From a bacterium (GTDB lineage Bacteria > Bacteroidota > Ignavibacteria > Kapaibacteriales > UBA961), in assembly GCA_022844575.1 (NCBI GenBank), contig JALHLL010000215.1, forward strand, positions 1 through 5,708: 5,708 bases of DNA, given 5' to 3'. A program made the translations under genes and the position numbers. The stretch's first letter is position 1. Each line of letters begins with the position of its first letter. Positions 5,293 to 5,708 of this stretch are shown piece after piece. The notes under the pieces are model-generated. The model was not told where the DNA came from. It was given only the letters and a program-made list of their open reading frames with translations, and did no database searches.

Positions 5293-5708
5293 ATGCCTCA
5301 AGACGATTCCACGAAACGCCAACATCCGCAGCGTGCTGGCGTTAGCATGCGCCACCGAACGAGTACAGCTCCGGCGGCGACATCAAAGCAACATCCAAAT
5401 CAGATAGACCAGCCACCAACCGGTTATGAGCAATTTTCACCGCCACCGGTGGAGATTAAACCTTCGGTAGCTCTGTCTGCTGCATCTCTTCCTGTACTCA
5501 GTATTACGGAATTGAAACAGAAAAAAATTATTGAACTTACGCAAATTGCAAAGGAGCTCGGAATAGAAGGGTACTCCGATTTACGTAAGCAAGAATTGAT
5601 TTTTCAGATTAGTGCCGCTCAGGCATTATTACAAACTCGTGAACAACAGATACAAGGGAATTTTTCCGAAGGCGTTTTGGAAGTAATGTCCGACGGATTC
5701 GGCTTCCT
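5293..5708 (+). CDS. rho: Transcription termination factor Rho, N-terminal part (partial)
   Basis: Rho is the hexameric RNA-dependent ATPase/translocase that ends transcription of untranslated RNA. The frame runs from ATG 5293 off the right edge, giving 138 complete codons. Residues 1-65 are a polar Pro/Gln/Ser/Ala-rich extension with no fold visible. Residues about 69-112 are the Rho_N helical domain (LSITELKQKKIIELTQIAKE, then GIEGYSDLRKQELIFQI). Residues 127-138 (EGVLEVMSDGFGF) are the hallmark opening of the cold-shock-like RNA-binding domain, whose wording is highly characteristic of Rho. The ATPase core is outside the window. AAAGAG (5284-5289) precedes the ATG very closely; an internal ATG at 5347 would shorten the extension by 18 residues and cannot be excluded. 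The gene follows a 322-base spacer rich in hairpins. Confidence 0.93.
   Translation, partial: MPQDDSTKRQHPQRAGVSMRHRTSTAPAATSKQHPNQIDQPPTGYEQFSPPPVEIKPSVALSAASLPVLSITELKQKKIIELTQIAKELGIEGYSDLRKQELIFQISAAQALLQTREQQIQGNFSEGVLEVMSDGFGF

Overview
This window looks like an ordinary chromosomal housekeeping region of a bacterium. The gene order is tail of a probable trigger factor gene, clpP, clpX, a secreted MltD-type lytic transglycosylase with five LysM repeats, and the start of rho. All genes are on the + strand. The base composition is AT-leaning, and I see no mobile element, CRISPR array, tRNA or rRNA. ClpX wording such as GGRKHPEQ and NTRNILFICGGAFDG, together with the LysM-rich MltD protein, suggests the Bacteroidota/Chlorobiota group, perhaps an Ignavibacteria- or Kapabacteria-like lineage. 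That placement is a judgement from memory of family sequences and is not a search result.

Layout: positions 1-101 hold an acidic C-terminal tail, assigned to trigger factor mainly by synteny. Positions 102-209 are a spacer with two clean hairpins. clpP follows (210-821), then a spacer holding a terminator-like hairpin and a second hairpin just before clpX (977-2254). A 208-base gap (2255-2462) holds a possible promoter with an internal dyad and a possible 14-codon leader ORF. The lytic transglycosylase gene (2463-4970) is followed by a 322-base gap (4971-5292) unusually rich in inverted repeats, and then by rho (5293 to the window edge).

Functionally, trigger factor, ClpP and ClpX form the familiar protein folding and degradation cluster: ClpX unfolds substrates and feeds them into the ClpP chamber. 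The lytic transglycosylase acts on peptidoglycan outside the cytoplasm, and Rho terminates transcription; their presence next door looks like chromosomal adjacency, not a shared pathway. The spacing and the hairpins in each gap suggest several transcription units instead of one tight operon.

The most interesting non-coding signal is the gap before rho. It contains a run of nearly adjacent hairpins, some mutually exclusive, as expected of a structured leader or small RNA. Rho genes are autoregulated in well-studied bacteria, so a regulatory leader is plausible. However, promoter-like boxes downstream of the hairpins would, if real, leave the structure outside the main rho transcript. I found no convincing undescribed protein system here.
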